DNA of 64,000 bases. Origin: Schizochytrium sp. TIO01 (taxonomy: Eukaryota > Sar > Bigyra > Thraustochytrida > Thraustochytriidae). Positions within the stretch are counted from its first letter, which is position 1, and every line of letters begins with the position of its first letter. Both the position numbers and the translations under genes were made by a program. Of the stretch, positions 62,593-64,000 are shown piece by piece. The notes under the pieces were generated by a model, which was not told the origin of the DNA, did not search any database, and saw only the letters and a program-made list of their open reading frames with translations. Where the stretch lies: the NCBI GenBank assembly GCA_004764695.1, contig SMSO01000031.1:4511048-4575047 (forward strand). Direction: 5' to 3'.

Positions 62593-64000
62593 TTTCATAT
62601 AGTCTTCATTCTTATAACTCTTATATCCCTTTTTTAAAACCAATGTAGTCGCGATTTTCTATAATTCTCTTCATATGTATTGGTCACTTTCATGAATACA
62701 TATCAAATAACGACACTAGGTGCGGCATTGGAAATCCTGAAATCGACTGGCCTATACCATGCTCTTCTGCTTTTTTCTTAGGAGAAAATTTGGATGGGGT
62801 GGTTCATCTCTATAGTCTCCTTAATCAATAACATTCTATCACAGAATGATCCAGTGCTGTTTAGAACCACATAAAAATTTGACCATCATTTGGACTATCT
62901 ATAGATACCTCTAGATTTCATAGGGCTGCTGCTAACCATCAAACATAAGAGGTTTTGTTATAAAAAACCAACTTCATGAAATCTCTCTGATGACTTGAAT
63001 TTCGTAGAGCGCAAAGCAAAGAATGTAATTCTTAGGTCATTTGATTGCCTTGCACTAGGGTAGGAAGCATGTTGAGTATGCTACTACTTTGTTCTGTTTA
63101 ACACATAACCAAAGAGAAGAACTTGCTATCACATAGTTCACTCTTTATATCGTACAATTGTATCTTCTCTTGCCATTTTGTGCATGATTTACTACTATTA
63201 CGGATTTTAAGTCCTATAATTGTACCGAAACCAAATCCTGGTGTATTCAGTGAATACGGACATCTTCACAACTCCTCTGGCATTTTCATTTTCCTGGTTG
63301 ACGGCCTAATCGTACATTGGATATGTCCTGAGCCTAATCTCTTCGGGGCCAGGATGTCATATAAGAAAAATAAAGCAGGGCTTGCAGGACTTTACGTTTA
63401 TTTGATTTTACATTTTGGTACAACATGTTGCAGATGATAGTTGATTCGTGCCAGGAAATTGCATCTCAAAGCATCAGACACAATTTGTTAGGCATCTACT
63501 CGTCCACAAACTCTATCCAACTCGTACCTACCCACGCAGTGGCTAAATAGCAACACATAACATATCATAAGCGAGTCATTTAATTTCCCAGGAGAAGGTC
63601 TACCCTACTTTCTAGGCTAAGACAAACTACTGGCACTTATGGAGTAAATTCAACTCGGGAGTGAGGTCAGGAATCCCCAGCAATATAACTTGATAAATAC
63701 ACGGTCCGAGACCACAAGAATAAAAGAGCTTTAATTACCTTTGCCTGGAAGCTCCAAGAAGGGAGTGCTCGCTACCTATCCGACCATGAAGCTGTAGGAG
63801 AGGTCATTCTGTTGCCGGTAAAATGAGGGAGTTGAGTCTGAACGTGCTTGTTGGCAACCGATGGAAAACATGCAATGGGCAGTTAAGCTCATTTTCTGCA
63901 CGGTGCTTTCCATGGATTCTTTAACTGTCAGTATAATAAGCACAGCTGAATTGCTAAATAAATTCAGTCATCTTACCTGCATAGTAAATCGGCTCAGATA
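62593..64000. other. Right end of window, no gene seen
   Basis: About 1.4 kb downstream of GLE1, AT-rich. A 104-codon plus-strand frame at 63123-63437 has no family support. Nothing else recognised. Confidence 0.5.

Noticed and set aside
1-64000. CRISPR array or bacterial operon structure
   Set aside because: No regularly spaced identical repeats; genes are eukaryotic in type, widely spaced and on both strands without ribosome-binding sites.

Overview
The window looks like nuclear DNA of a protist with few introns. A labyrinthulomycete (thraustochytrid) is the best guess. This rests on long uninterrupted ORFs for clearly eukaryotic genes (COP9 signalosome subunit 2, DNA ligase I, ATP23, GLE1), on an Hv1-type proton channel, an iduronate-sulfatase-like enzyme and a laminin-IV-domain secreted protein, and on AT-leaning intergenic DNA full of microsatellites. 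The taxon is inference; the gene identities are much firmer. Several long reading frames can be opened at TTG or GTG, but I moved those starts to the first in-frame ATG because this is eukaryotic DNA.

Layout. 1-13.6 kb is gene-poor and holds many tetra- and pentanucleotide arrays and some short tandem repeats. At 13.66-14.42 kb lies a voltage-gated proton channel (+). From 14.9 to 27.9 kb there is a tandem array on the minus strand of three very similar ~900-residue proteins. Each has an N-terminal GHKL (Hsp90/histidine-kinase-like) ATPase signature and a C-terminal HExxH zinc-peptidase-like signature. One copy is a pseudogene, two are intact, and a small relic of a further copy sits at a repeat junction. 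At 28.4 kb is a small unrecognised type I membrane protein (+).

29.7-48.3 kb is the gene-dense housekeeping part: CSN2 (-), an ankyrin/TPR/J-domain protein (-), a VOC/glyoxalase-fold protein (+), DNA ligase I with two candidate starts (+), ATP23 (-), and a 1707-residue protein with two degenerate kinase domains and a C-terminal Rossmann-like, perhaps nucleoside-deoxyribosyltransferase-like, region (-). 48.3-52.4 kb is a gap. At 52.4-55.75 kb a laminin-IV-domain secreted protein (+) and a secreted sulfatase (-) converge. 55.75-60.98 kb is again without a recognisable gene. At 61-62.6 kb lies GLE1, an mRNA export factor (+), whose reading frame is broken twice. The last 1.4 kb is empty.

The genes do not form a single pathway. 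The housekeeping set covers protein turnover (CSN2), chaperoning (J protein), DNA joining, mitochondrial proteolysis and mRNA export. The strongest candidate for something undescribed is the ATPase-peptidase array, because of its fused architecture, recent tandem amplification, mosaic divergence and decay of one copy.
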